Part shown: positions 29,601 through 36,531 of the stretch, in pieces
How positions within the stretch are numbered: position 1 is the stretch's first letter
Layout of the letters: each line of letters begins with the position of its first letter
DNA from: JANQHS01 sp965227315
GTDB taxonomy: Bacteria > Bacteroidota > Bacteroidia > Cytophagales > CCMP332
Direction: 5' to 3'
Assembly: GCA_965227315.1 (NCBI GenBank)
Contig: OZ245737.1
Location: 744,001-808,000 of the forward strand
DNA: 64,000 bases
Position numbers and translations under genes: made by a program
Notes under the pieces: generated by a model
What the model was told of the DNA's origin: nothing
Database searches by the model: none
What the model saw: only the letters and a program-made list of their open reading frames with translations

Positions 29601-29675
29601 GGGCAATACAGATAAAGAACAAAAAAGGTAAGGTAAAATAGCTCCGAGACTCAGGTGCGCAATTTTGCATGCCAT
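26628..29675 (-). CDS. Beta-propeller sensor histidine kinase (LytS-type), first of a tandem pair
   Basis: A 1015-residue paralogue of the next gene with the same order of parts: signal peptide (ending about residue 28), propeller repeats beginning HRNFTIEDGLPSGVVYDIKQDDQGFLWIG, a Y_Y_Y domain (YRLKGYDPDWTLSRG; PEGNYSFEVMAMDHAG), one membrane helix (WWFYSIEAVFIVLLVFAFGNW), and a kinase with NPHFLFNTLNSIQSF (phospho-accepting His) and MLVQPYVENAVLHGM (N box). The last ~250 residues are very close to the other kinase, while the propeller is more diverged, as expected after duplication with a change in ligand. It starts from ATG and heads the three-gene unit. Confidence 0.92.
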   Translation of the reverse strand: MACKIAHLSLGAILPYLFCSLSVLPAVAQHFTHRNFTIEDGLPSGVVYDIKQDDQGFLWIGTNNGVAKYDGYSFENYSVEDGLADIEAFNMVNDDYGRIWIMGSSNKLSYIKDGMVYPYEYNHVLAENLDPACGGLDLFVDSLGNLHYSSMKCGELVIDKQGNSKLNIRFISPADLSQPFQSAFDVGRNTLYLTQNRPKERYFPDYIFPFEISFDGQDFLFPLPRNQFGRYTWKYAPDQWLITTLADTLAMLSKDGIRPLVKARGKINGVRVVNNMIWIGGEGGLSIGKIGKGGMYHERHFLLGEYSISRIFEDRSQGVWVTTLNNGILFFPDLNSLRYGEEDGLIKTSLSAVTVEKNGTILLGSEDGFIQRITKNGEIQISSNPNRKRRRIRAFYAIDDAFYFTAHSDEVYRVERNMKITTFTPDTSSVHTIKRDVIGFEGQILVAGAAGVHRISDKQVVYHVKGSQVDFVSKGLSSHQKETWRYIDCVSISRKSDTMIYIGGKDGLYEFNSESGIIYSKVDSRPELAYMIPEIGKMLDSIVVFCTEGNGFVLETQDSVYLLDRRAGLKYLFYPSMFIYKNEIWGIHKSGVTRITLNSLSPLEFDIVELNSKNGLGHGRIHDLFVTDSVVYFATSKGLISYDLRGNDFEEKRPLVVINKILVDNSSPGDSLNSSREFNFPRTVEFFYTGLSFASRGDILYKYRLKGYDPDWTLSRGRQIRYSSLPEGNYSFEVMAMDHAGIWSENYASFDFAIIPPYWQTWWFYSIEAVFIVLLVFAFGNWRLRYAKAMAVKKEAREKEVAQLELQALRYQMNPHFLFNTLNSIQSFISTRQKDLAEKYLVRFSRLVRRNLEQSKESSITLQDEVDSLNIYLDLEKMRFDNAFDFEIETKLDEDLDYILIPSMLVQPYVENAVLHGMQGLNRQGFIRVSFSGGDGVIKCVVEDNGVGRNDDLVRKSKTRMGHKSVGMTITQRRLELLSQKIVKPMVNVIDLKENGHPTGTRVELEIEIIQSGPQ

Positions 29676-30107
29676 GTGCCCAAATTACCAATTTCGCAAG
29701 TTCCTTGTATTACCGACTCAGACAGCGCGAGTAACAAATAGTGAACAAAACGACCAATTTTTGTAGATCAGAACATAGGGCCATTGTGCCCGGAAAAGGT
29801 ATATTTTCAGTCCTCAGGAGATCCGTGTCTCAATTCATTTTGAGCTTTCAGATGAATGGTTTTTGCTCCTTCATGAGTTCAATCAACAGGACATCCATAA
29901 AGGACGAAAAGACATAGTTCGGTGAAAAATGATCCTTTGTAACATCGTTTATTCACACTTTCCATGCTATAACCTTCTTAGCTGGCCTTGGTGAAGGGCA
30001 TAGTCAACTAAGCTTCTTCACTTCCGAATGCCAATTGGAATAGCTTAAGAAACCAGGGTCTCATCAATAATATTAAGGCAGAGCCCAGAGTTGACTTATA
30101 ACCGGGA
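29676..30107. other. Gene-free stretch upstream of the tandem kinases
   Basis: This stretch separates the Reeler-like gene's stop from the first sensor kinase's start, both on the minus strand. It must hold the kinase promoter, but I see no exact TAnnTTTG box on the minus strand, no convincing hairpin, and no short ORF with a coding look. Confidence 0.5.
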
Positions 30108-30953
30108 CTATTCGACCAGGATCTTCTTGCTTAGAAGTACTTCTCCATGCTTATCGAGGAGTAGGAGGTTATAAAGACCGGCATCGGAGTTTTCGACATC
30201 AATGACTTGTTCCAAAGATCCCTTCCTCAGAGTTCGGTTGAATTCTTCATCCCCGTAAAGATCAATGAGTAGGAGATCGAGTTTTTGATCCAACGGCTTC
30301 ATAAATCTGATCCTCAGATCGCCCTGTGTGGGATTGGGCCCTATAAATATGTTTGCGGTAAACTCATCTCTCAATCCAACACCTGTACGGTCTTCTTCTA
30401 CCTGAAGGTTGGAAGTCAGAATGATATCCCCGGAGGTCGAGCTATTGCTGTTGGAAGCATTAAAGGCTCCCCAGAAAGCAAAATCACCAGAACCCGCAGC
30501 AGGGGCAGTCCAATCAAAAGACCAGCTCTTCATGCTTCCAGAGCCCGATGAGCCCGAAGAGGTATGTGTCATCGATCTACCACCATTTACAATTTTGGTT
30601 TGAGCGGTATTGGTCCTGACAAGAGTTCCGATAAGATTTCCGGAGGAATCCTGGGGTGTGATCTCAAATCCGAATTTTGATCTTCCTGACTCCATTACTG
30701 TTCCCGTGATGGTATATGTCTGACCGGGAACATACCCCGAAGCAGGAATATTCGAGCCGATCATACCCGCTCGGAAAGAAGAACCTCCTGAATGACAGCC
30801 TGAAGTCGCACAGGTCCTTCCGTTGAATTGACCCGGGGCACCGGCATTCCCCCCGGGGGAACCGGATGTTCTCATGTGATATTCCAGAAAACCGAAATTC
30901 ATTAAAAAAACGGAAAGGCCTGACAGTCCGAAGACAAGTAATAATCTCATCAT
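30108..30953 (-). CDS. Reeler-like secreted protein with haem-type CX4CH motif and T9SS type A sorting domain
   Basis: A 281-residue exported protein. After a hydrophobic N-terminus (about 2-22), residues 38-57 read GAPGQFNGRTCATSGCHSGG. Cys48, Cys53 and His54 form CX4CH, a variant of the c-type haem attachment motif. A Reeler-like domain (the so-called choice-of-anchor V type) follows: GYVPGQTYTITGTV, SKFGFEITPQDSSG, and SFDWTAPAAGSGDFAFWGAFN. From about 205 onward is a T9SS type A sorting domain (FIGPNPTQGDLRIRF ... LLLDKHGEVLLSKKILVE). The protein is therefore likely exported and surface-anchored, perhaps binding one haem. ATG at 30951-30953 (or 30948-30950). Haem binding is inference from the motif only. 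Confidence 0.85.
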   Translation of the reverse strand: MMRLLLVFGLSGLSVFLMNFGFLEYHMRTSGSPGGNAGAPGQFNGRTCATSGCHSGGSSFRAGMIGSNIPASGYVPGQTYTITGTVMESGRSKFGFEITPQDSSGNLIGTLVRTNTAQTKIVNGGRSMTHTSSGSSGSGSMKSWSFDWTAPAAGSGDFAFWGAFNASNSNSSTSGDIILTSNLQVEEDRTGVGLRDEFTANIFIGPNPTQGDLRIRFMKPLDQKLDLLLIDLYGDEEFNRTLRKGSLEQVIDVENSDAGLYNLLLLDKHGEVLLSKKILVE

Positions 30954-31107
30954 AGGGCCAAAGAATTCTAATTATGGCTCAACCCCGGATGTTGATCCGG
31001 AGAAGATCTGCCGCCACCAATAGGTAAATACCATAAATGGCAAATTGTTTTAAACGCCTCACCCAACCCTGATCCATTCACGTCCGTGTTCCCTTTCGAA
31101 GCTTAAA

Positions 31108-31623
31108 ATGGAATACCAGAATCCCATATCGCTTTGCTTAAACCTTTGGTCACAAAGGAATGATCGAGAAGATATTTCCTATGACATTGATCTAGTTCAG
31201 ACGGTTGGTCCTTCCGGTGGGCCAGAACGAAAAACCGGTAAGTTTGATGAAAGCGGCATTTTTATTCAGGGAAAGGGAAAACCTACCGAATGTGTGCAGG
31301 TACGGCTCCCGGCAAACGCGGATGATCCACTGGCCGTTGAAATTGCAGGAGCCGCAATGACAGATTACCGAAAGAGACATCCATTGATTCGGAGGTCAAA
31401 CAGGAAACCTGTTCTTGGGGCTACTCATTTCCCTGAAGCCGCTTCTCTTACGCTTAACACCTTAGTAGGGAATGTATTACAAAAAAGACAAAGCCAAGGA
31501 AATCAATCGGTACAGATTGGCCCTAAGGCTGAGAAAGATGAGAACTGCTATTTGATTTGGTTGCGCAACGTCAGGCGCGGGCGATCTTATCCCTGGGTTT
31601 TCCAAATGGAAGGTTCGGGGTAA
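31108..31623 (+). CDS. Doubtful ORF followed by a strong terminator
   Basis: A 171-codon frame that starts at ATG 31108 and ends at a stop 57 bp before a good intrinsic terminator (31681-31708). I recognise no domain. The product is rich in Arg, Asn, Gln and Gly, has no signal peptide or membrane segment, and its composition does not look strongly coding. The opposite strand carries shorter frames in the same place. The terminator shows that something is probably transcribed rightward here, either this gene or a non-coding RNA. It lies in a 1-kb gap between the Reeler-like gene (minus strand) and the sigma factor. Treat as possible. Confidence 0.3.
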   Translation: MEYQNPISLCLNLWSQRNDREDISYDIDLVQTVGPSGGPERKTGKFDESGIFIQGKGKPTECVQVRLPANADDPLAVEIAGAAMTDYRKRHPLIRRSNRKPVLGATHFPEAASLTLNTLVGNVLQKRQSQGNQSVQIGPKAEKDENCYLIWLRNVRRGRSYPWVFQMEGSG

Positions 31624-31680
31624 TGGAAATGGTAGTTTAGATTGCTTAGAGCTAGTTTTCAAGTTGTGTATTTCTTAAAG

Positions 31681-31708
31681 AGGCGGTTTCATTAACCGCC
31701 TTTTTTTT
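31681..31708 (+). terminator. Intrinsic terminator
   Basis: An eight-base perfect stem (AGGCGGTT/AACCGCCT) with a five-base loop (TCATT) is followed at once by a run of eight T. This is a textbook rho-independent terminator for rightward transcription. Confidence 0.85.
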
Positions 31709-31893
31709 ACCCAACCATTTCCAAATAATCCGCGTGTTTGGTATTGATATTGATCCCTGACCTAAAGAAATGAAGATCGATATACCATTTTAATCAGGAT
31801 TTGCCGAAATTCATGGGTTCGAATCTCAATCCGGACAAGGCCGTTTGGGTTAAATGACATGAGATTCCCGAGAATATCCCATTGAATCGGCCT

Positions 31894-31923
31894 TTGACAA
31901 ACAACAAATGGCGTAGATTTTTG
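31894..31923 (+). promoter_or_regulatory. Possible promoter of the ECF sigma operon
   Basis: TTG at 31894-31896, then 17 bp, then TAGATTTTTG (31914-31923). The right half differs from the Bacteroidota -7 consensus TAnnTTTG by two extra bases between TA and TTTG. Position about 90 bp upstream of the sigma-factor start is reasonable. Confidence 0.3.
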
Positions 31924-32013
31924 CCATTCAACCAGGGATCAATAAATGGATGAAAAGAATTTGGAGGATAGACTAGAATTTTTGCTTATGATGAAGTGAT
32001 GATCCGATCATAA

Positions 32014-32580
32014 TTGGTCAAAGTTGGGAATGATATCATTAAGGCCTGCCTAAAAAAGGACAGGAAAGCACAATTTGAACTGTACAAATTGTGCTACGGG
32101 TTTCTTTTTGGCATTTGTAAAAGGTACTACAAGAATGGAGCTGATGCAGAAGCACTATTGAATCAGTCATTTATGAAGGTACTGATCAACCTAGAAAAAT
32201 ACCGGAAAGAAGTTCCCTTCAATCTCTGGATCAGACGGATCACCATCAACACCATATTCGATGAATACAGGAAGAACAAAAAATATAAGGAAGCATTTAC
32301 CGAGATATCCCCTTTTGAAGAGGCTCAGCAGTACTCTGATATCAGTTTCAACGATGCAGATCTTCAATTTGAAGCTGAAGAGCTACTGGGGTTTTTGGAA
32401 AGACTTCCCGATGTCAGCAAAAGGGTTTTTTGCTTATACGCCATTGACGGTTACAGCCACAAGGAGATCGCCGAATTGATGAAGATCTCAGTTGGAACAT
32501 CAAAATGGCACGTAAACAATGCAAGAAAGAAATTGATCACGATGATCGAGGACAAGAAGGTCATCATGTTAGCAATGTGA
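32014..32580 (+). CDS. ECF-type sigma-70 family RNA polymerase sigma factor
   Basis: A 188-residue alternative sigma factor. Region 2 is seen in FELYKLCYGFLFGICKRYYKN, EALLNQSFMKVLINLEKY and FNLWIRRITINTIFDEYRKNKKY; region 4 in LLGFLERLPDVSKRVFCLYAIDGYSHKEIAELMKISVGTSKWHVNNARKKL (seen in parts), with the helix-turn-helix HKEIAELMKISVGTSKWH. The frame opens at TTG 32014 straight after an in-frame stop, so TTG is the only usable start before the conserved N-terminus (DIIKACLKKDRKAQ). It is followed after 1 bp by a membrane-anchored protein that may be its anti-sigma factor, and then by a lipoprotein, forming a three-gene operon. Confidence 0.92.
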   Translation: MVKVGNDIIKACLKKDRKAQFELYKLCYGFLFGICKRYYKNGADAEALLNQSFMKVLINLEKYRKEVPFNLWIRRITINTIFDEYRKNKKYKEAFTEISPFEEAQQYSDISFNDADLQFEAEELLGFLERLPDVSKRVFCLYAIDGYSHKEIAELMKISVGTSKWHVNNARKKLITMIEDKKVIMLAM

Positions 32581-32581
32581 A

Positions 32582-33766
32582 ATGAGCGGCAAGGACTTAG
32601 ATAACATATTTAAAAAAGGTTTAGGAGATCTTGAGTCCCCTTTCAACCCTGAGGCTTGGAAAGAGGCCGAGGCGCTGATCAATGAAATGGAAGGGAACCA
32701 AAGGAGAAGACCATTGATCCCCTGGATTATCGGAGCAGTTGTTGGAATTCTGGGTGTCATCGGAGGTTTGAATCTCATCCAAAGCCCTGATGTTGCAGAC
32801 CAGGCCCAAACCGAAACAGCAGCCATTATGGCATCCAACGCTTCTTCAACTCAAGCACCGGAAGCAAATACCCAATTACCAGAGTCGACAAATGATGGAG
32901 CTAAGGCAGGTGATCAGACTAACGCGATGACATCTCCGATCGAAAATGCTGCCCCAAATTACCCTTCCGGAACATCGGCCAAGCCGGTTGTGGCTACTGT
33001 GGAAACAAATGAGCCAGAGCCTCTTGATGACGGATCAATTCTCACTGTGTCTTCGGAAACCAAGCCCATACTGTTGATCGAAGAATCGGACCGTCGATTC
33101 ATTGAACCTATTGATGTGAGTGCGGAGGATGACATTGTTGGTCCTTATGGAACTGCTCAATCTTCTTCATCATCCTTTAGGATTGATCTTCTCGCCGGCA
33201 TTCCTTTTTCTACCGAGGGTGGAAATGAAAACTCCGGTACTTCCAGACTTCCTTTCTATGCAGGGGTCAATTTGGTTTTTGTTCCAAGCCTTAAATGGGA
33301 GTTTGCACTGGGAAGCCAATTTGAACAGATTCGCTATCAAGGCTCAACATTGACCATTGAGCAACAAGAATTTTCTTTCGGACTTACCGAAACAACGTAC
33401 AGCATTACCCCAAACTATTTGAACTATTGGTCTTTCCCACTGACAGCAAGCTATATGATCCATCCGCGTCATAGACTTAGCGGTGGCCTTCAATATAGCC
33501 GCCTGATGCAGGTTTACAGTGACGTGGAGGTGAGTCATTCGAACAATTCCAATCCGCCTCGTACCGATCAAAGTTCTGAGAGCGGGTATTTGGAAGGGTT
33601 CAATCAAAACCAAATGATTGGGATCCTGGGTTACTCTTACAATCTCAAGTCGAGATTACGCCTCGATCTACAGGCTAGAATGGGTTTAACACCTATCGCT
33701 GAGAACCAGAACCCGAACAATGTTGAAGTTAAGGTGGGTTTAACTTACCATTTATGGAGTCGATAA
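32582..33766 (+). CDS. Membrane-anchored protein with C-terminal beta-barrel-like region; possible anti-sigma partner
   Basis: A 394-residue protein with two dissimilar halves. Residues 1-40 are charged and helical (DLDNIFKKGLGDLESPFNPEAWKEAEALI), as in the cytoplasmic parts of Bacteroidota anti-sigma-like proteins. One membrane helix (PLIPWIIGAVVGILGVIGGLNLI) lies at about 44-66. A low-complexity Ala/Ser/Thr/Pro/Glu linker (70-190) leads to about 190 residues that look like PorT-type barrel strands (FRIDLLAGIPFST, LPFYAGVNLVFVPSLKWEFALGSQFEQI, LSGGLQYSRLMQVYS) ending in VKVGLTYHLW. This combination is common next to ECF sigma genes in the phylum. Its TAA overlaps the next gene's ATG by one base. 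Anti-sigma activity is inferred from position and topology. Confidence 0.72.
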   Translation: MSGKDLDNIFKKGLGDLESPFNPEAWKEAEALINEMEGNQRRRPLIPWIIGAVVGILGVIGGLNLIQSPDVADQAQTETAAIMASNASSTQAPEANTQLPESTNDGAKAGDQTNAMTSPIENAAPNYPSGTSAKPVVATVETNEPEPLDDGSILTVSSETKPILLIEESDRRFIEPIDVSAEDDIVGPYGTAQSSSSSFRIDLLAGIPFSTEGGNENSGTSRLPFYAGVNLVFVPSLKWEFALGSQFEQIRYQGSTLTIEQQEFSFGLTETTYSITPNYLNYWSFPLTASYMIHPRHRLSGGLQYSRLMQVYSDVEVSHSNNSNPPRTDQSSESGYLEGFNQNQMIGILGYSYNLKSRLRLDLQARMGLTPIAENQNPNNVEVKVGLTYHLWSR

Positions 33767-34866
33767 TGAAAAGATTGATGCATTATATATTGATCCTGAC
33801 CCTTTTCATTTCCTGTAACAGGCAAGAAACACCATCCCCTATGCCCGGAGAACCCTTATTCAGGTTACATGGCATACTGGATGGTGAAGATATTCTTATC
33901 GAGGCCGGAAGGGCCGGGTACTTCATGGATACCGATGAACGCCTGGATTTTTTAGGACAGGAATGGTATAAGGGTAAGTTTGAAAATCCAAAGGATGATG
34001 AAGCCCTAGAAGTCGCCTTTGCGTTTCGGGATATCACAGGAATATCCGGAGGAAAACTTGACCCCCAACAAACCCTCAGCCCGGGATCTTTTGATGTTAC
34101 AGAAATTGATACGGCAAGGTCATATTCTGTTCAGTTTTACCTGGATGCATGGTCCTCCGAAGGAGAGATCCTGGAAGTATTCTGGTCTTTTGGTGATGGA
34201 ACAGTTTCACAAGAGTTCGACCCAATTCATTTTTACCCCTTTTCGGATAAGGACTACGAGGTATGTGTTAACATATCCTATTCAAATGGATGTGACAGGC
34301 AACAATGCCTAATACTCAATCCAAGTCTGCAAGGAAAATTGGATATTGAGCTTGGAATCACTCCGGAAGGTTACCAATCTGTTACAGCAGTAACGGATGG
34401 CATAGAGGTGGTGAGCTACGATTGGGGCTTTGAAAGCGGATTAACATCCACCGAGCCCAGTGTGGCATTTATTCCCGATGACCAATTTTCGGTAGAACGG
34501 ATCTGCCTTGAAGTCGTCGATGATGAGGGAAAGAATTACTCGATCTGTCAGGATTTTATTTGGGACCCAAACAAGGGCTGTGCGGCAAACTTCGATTCTG
34601 AGGTCAATGAGGAACTTGCCGTTTCTCATGGCCCGCAAGGAGAGAAAGTGGTATCGCTTGAATTAAATTACCTGGGAAAGATCTGGACCTCGGCGGTAGG
34701 GTCTGATGTCATTGAACTTCTTCAATCCGAAGAATATGAACGGAACGAAGATGGCAAAAAGACCATGAAATTGGAACTGACCGGAGATATCGATTTTTCC
34801 GACGGTCAGGGGAATTTCATGAATCTGATCATTGATGAGGCTACGATTGCCGTGGGCATAAAATAA
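33766..34866 (+). CDS. PKD-domain lipoprotein
   Basis: A 366-residue predicted lipoprotein. The signal peptide MHYILILTLFISC places the lipidated cysteine at residue 17. The middle contains a PKD-like domain (EVFWSFGDGTVSQEFDPIHFYPFSDKDYEVCVNI in parts) with the usual WxFGDG motif, and a second similar unit (VVSYDWGFESGLTSTEPSVAF). The C-terminal part (EEYERNEDGKKTMKLELTGDIDFSDGQGNF) is acidic and unrecognised. The frame can be extended to ATG 33754, but ATG 33766, overlapping the upstream stop as TAATG, gives a proper lipoprotein start. Third gene of the sigma operon; probably a surface or periplasmic partner of the same stress or adhesion response. Confidence 0.8.
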   Translation: MKRLMHYILILTLFISCNRQETPSPMPGEPLFRLHGILDGEDILIEAGRAGYFMDTDERLDFLGQEWYKGKFENPKDDEALEVAFAFRDITGISGGKLDPQQTLSPGSFDVTEIDTARSYSVQFYLDAWSSEGEILEVFWSFGDGTVSQEFDPIHFYPFSDKDYEVCVNISYSNGCDRQQCLILNPSLQGKLDIELGITPEGYQSVTAVTDGIEVVSYDWGFESGLTSTEPSVAFIPDDQFSVERICLEVVDDEGKNYSICQDFIWDPNKGCAANFDSEVNEELAVSHGPQGEKVVSLELNYLGKIWTSAVGSDVIELLQSEEYERNEDGKKTMKLELTGDIDFSDGQGNFMNLIIDEATIAVGIK

Positions 34867-34893
34867 AACCCCGAAAGCTTTTCTTTCAGGGTT
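34867..34893. terminator. Bidirectional terminator between convergent genes
   Basis: The arms AACCCCGAAAG and CTTTCAGGGTT pair over eleven positions with one mismatch around a five-base loop. T-rich sequence lies to both sides (TTTT on the minus-strand side; weaker on the plus side). It begins directly after the PKD lipoprotein's stop and lies 28 bp from the cyclophilin's stop. Confidence 0.7.
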
Positions 34894-34921
34894 CCACTTC
34901 CTTGATGCGATTTGCGTTTCG

Positions 34922-35353
34922 TTACTCGTTGATCACGACCTTCTCAATTTTGTCGCCCTGACGAATTTCGTCAATCACCTCAACACCTTCCATCACCTTT
35001 CCAAAACAGGTATGGTTCCGGTCAAGATGTGATGTATTATCCCGACTATGGCAAATGAAGAACTGGCTGCCACCGGTGTTTCTTCCGGCATGGGCCATAG
35101 ACAGGACTCCCCTGTCATGGTATTGATTATCTCCGTCAAGCTCGCAGTCAATGGTATATCCCGGTCCACCCGCACCCGTTCCATCGGGGCATCCCCCCTG
35201 AACTACAAAGTTTGGAATTACCCTGTGGAAGGTTAGGCCATCATAAAACCCGTCCTTCGAAAGTTTTACAAAGTTGGCAACGGTATTTGGAGCATCATTC
35301 TCGTAAAACTCCACATGCATGGTACCCTTTTCGGTTACAATATCTGCTGTCAT
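34922..35353 (-). CDS. Cyclophilin-type peptidyl-prolyl cis-trans isomerase
   Basis: A 143-residue cyclophilin that speeds proline isomerisation during protein folding. The core motifs are present: TEKGTMHVEFYENDAPNTVANF, FYDGLTFHRVIPNFVVQGG (the catalytic Arg is in FHRVIPNF), GPGYTIDCE, GVLSMAHAGRNTGGSQFFI and CFGKVMEGVEVID. Without a signal peptide it should be cytoplasmic. The frame extends to TTG 35383, but ATG 35351-35353 gives MTADIVTEKG, the normal start. The gene stands alone, convergent with the sigma operon across a shared terminator. Confidence 0.95.
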   Translation of the reverse strand: MTADIVTEKGTMHVEFYENDAPNTVANFVKLSKDGFYDGLTFHRVIPNFVVQGGCPDGTGAGGPGYTIDCELDGDNQYHDRGVLSMAHAGRNTGGSQFFICHSRDNTSHLDRNHTCFGKVMEGVEVIDEIRQGDKIEKVVINE

Positions 35354-35626
35354 AAAATCAAATTGGTTAAAAGATGATGCCAAGTTAGAAAATCGAAAGT
35401 TCCTTTCATCCCTAAATGAGAAATGTGGATATACGGAAGATGGGCTTCAAGAGATGAGGATAGGGGCTTATGGTTTGTCGTAGAGCAAGAAGGGGGATAT
35501 ATGTTAGACGACTGATCCTGAAATCGAAACTGATCAATACAGAATCGATTACATGCTCGGTAGCCATGGCATTGAGGTTATATGGTACGGATTAGTATTG
35601 CAATTAATCCATAGAGCTCTTTGCTT

Positions 35627-36196
35627 CTATCCTACCGAAAGCGGATCATCAAAATCGCCACCTGCAGCTCCTGCACCCTGGTTTGATGTTCTCATCGCTG
35701 TCAACTCGGCCCTGGCAACATCTGCCTGTGCCCTGCTCTGCTCCTCAGCTTTTTCCTTGTCCTTTTGTGCAACATTGCTCACAATACGCGATCCAAAGTA
35801 GAAAGCCAGCATTACCTCAAATGCATTGATCAGGCTGGAAAACGAATCCCTGAACTCTTCCATGATCAGGGAGAGGCAAATCAAATCTATGACCACAATT
35901 AATAGTGTGAGGGTAAGAACGGCCCGAAGTGTACCGGGAGGTAATCCCAATGTTTCATTCTTATAAGGGTTCTTGTCTCCCTTATCGAAGGTGAATTCCC
36001 GTATCATTCTTTGGAGATACTTGGTGACCCCAATGATCCAAACGATAATAAAAAAGAAGGCCAGGCCTACAAATATCCAGTTGGACCAGAATAGTTTGGG
36101 ATCCGTACATCTCATGACTATGGCCGCAATGATGACAGCAGCCGAAAGTCCGGAGAACAACCAAATTGATTTCTGATTAAAGCTTTTCATAATCAT
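35627..36196 (-). CDS. Multi-pass membrane protein with C-terminal FDDPxxVG tail
   Basis: A 189-residue protein that I do not recognise. Four likely membrane helices are seen: about 10-28 (SIWLFSGLSAAVIIAAIVM), 35-57 (LFWSNWIFVGLAFFFIIVWIIG), 88-110 (LRAVLTLTLLIVVIDLICLSLI) and 118-138 (LINAFEVMLAFYFGSRIV). The last ~45 residues are a soluble, Ala/Glu-rich coiled-coil-like stretch ending in GGDFDDPLSVG. The gene just upstream ends in GGAFDDPNAVG, so the tail is a shared element of the two proteins. It is the last gene of the amidase operon, 5 bp after its neighbour. Function unknown. Confidence 0.65.
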   Translation of the reverse strand: MIMKSFNQKSIWLFSGLSAAVIIAAIVMRCTDPKLFWSNWIFVGLAFFFIIVWIIGVTKYLQRMIREFTFDKGDKNPYKNETLGLPPGTLRAVLTLTLLIVVIDLICLSLIMEEFRDSFSSLINAFEVMLAFYFGSRIVSNVAQKDKEKAEEQSRAQADVARAELTAMRTSNQGAGAAGGDFDDPLSVG

Positions 36197-36201
36197 TTTT
36201 T

Positions 36202-36531
36202 TTACCCAACAGCATTGGGGTCATCAAATGCCCCGCCTGAATTGTTTTCTTGTTTTTCGTATTCATACCTGTCCGTAGATCTGATTCTTTGCTCTCTGGC
36301 AAGGAATTCTTTGCGCTTCAGTTCACGAAACTTGAAACGACTCTCCTCCGTTTCTTTTTTTCCGCTTGCATTTTCGATCCTGTTTCGAAAAAACTCGAAG
36401 GGCCCGGCAATTCCTGCCGTTCCAATGGCGATCTCTCTAAAGCCGAAATCGATCCATCCAAACTCCAGATTAAGGATATAGAAGGCCATCAGGACAACGA
36501 GTATGATGAGGAAAAAAATCAGCGTTTTCAT
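36202..36531 (-). CDS. Small single-pass membrane protein with C-terminal FDDPxxVG tail
   Basis: A 109-residue protein with one N-terminal membrane helix (TLIFFLIILVVLMAFYIL, residues 3-21), a short amphipathic part, then a highly charged helical region rich in Arg, Lys and Glu (about 50-95), and a C-terminus of GGAFDDPNAVG. The same tail ends the next protein. It overlaps the amidase gene by four bases (ATGA) and so is translationally coupled to it. No named domain is recognised. The shared tail suggests that both small membrane proteins are recognised by the same partner. Confidence 0.65.
   Translation of the reverse strand: MKTLIFFLIILVVLMAFYILNLEFGWIDFGFREIAIGTAGIAGPFEFFRNRIENASGKKETEESRFKFRELKRKEFLAREQRIRSTDRYEYEKQENNSGGAFDDPNAVG

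Larger units (their letters stand above)
31624..32013. other. Gene-free stretch with terminator and sigma-factor promoter
   Basis: Holds the intrinsic terminator at 31681-31708 and, nearer the sigma factor, a promoter-like pair (TTG at 31894 and a TAGATTTTTG segment). A short frame at 31950-32000 (starting atggatgaaaag) ends quickly and does not look real. Nothing else recognised. Confidence 0.5.

Noticed and set aside
31192..31380. Minus-strand frame within the doubtful 31108-31623 ORF
   Set aside because: Short, no signal or domain, and the terminator supports the other direction.
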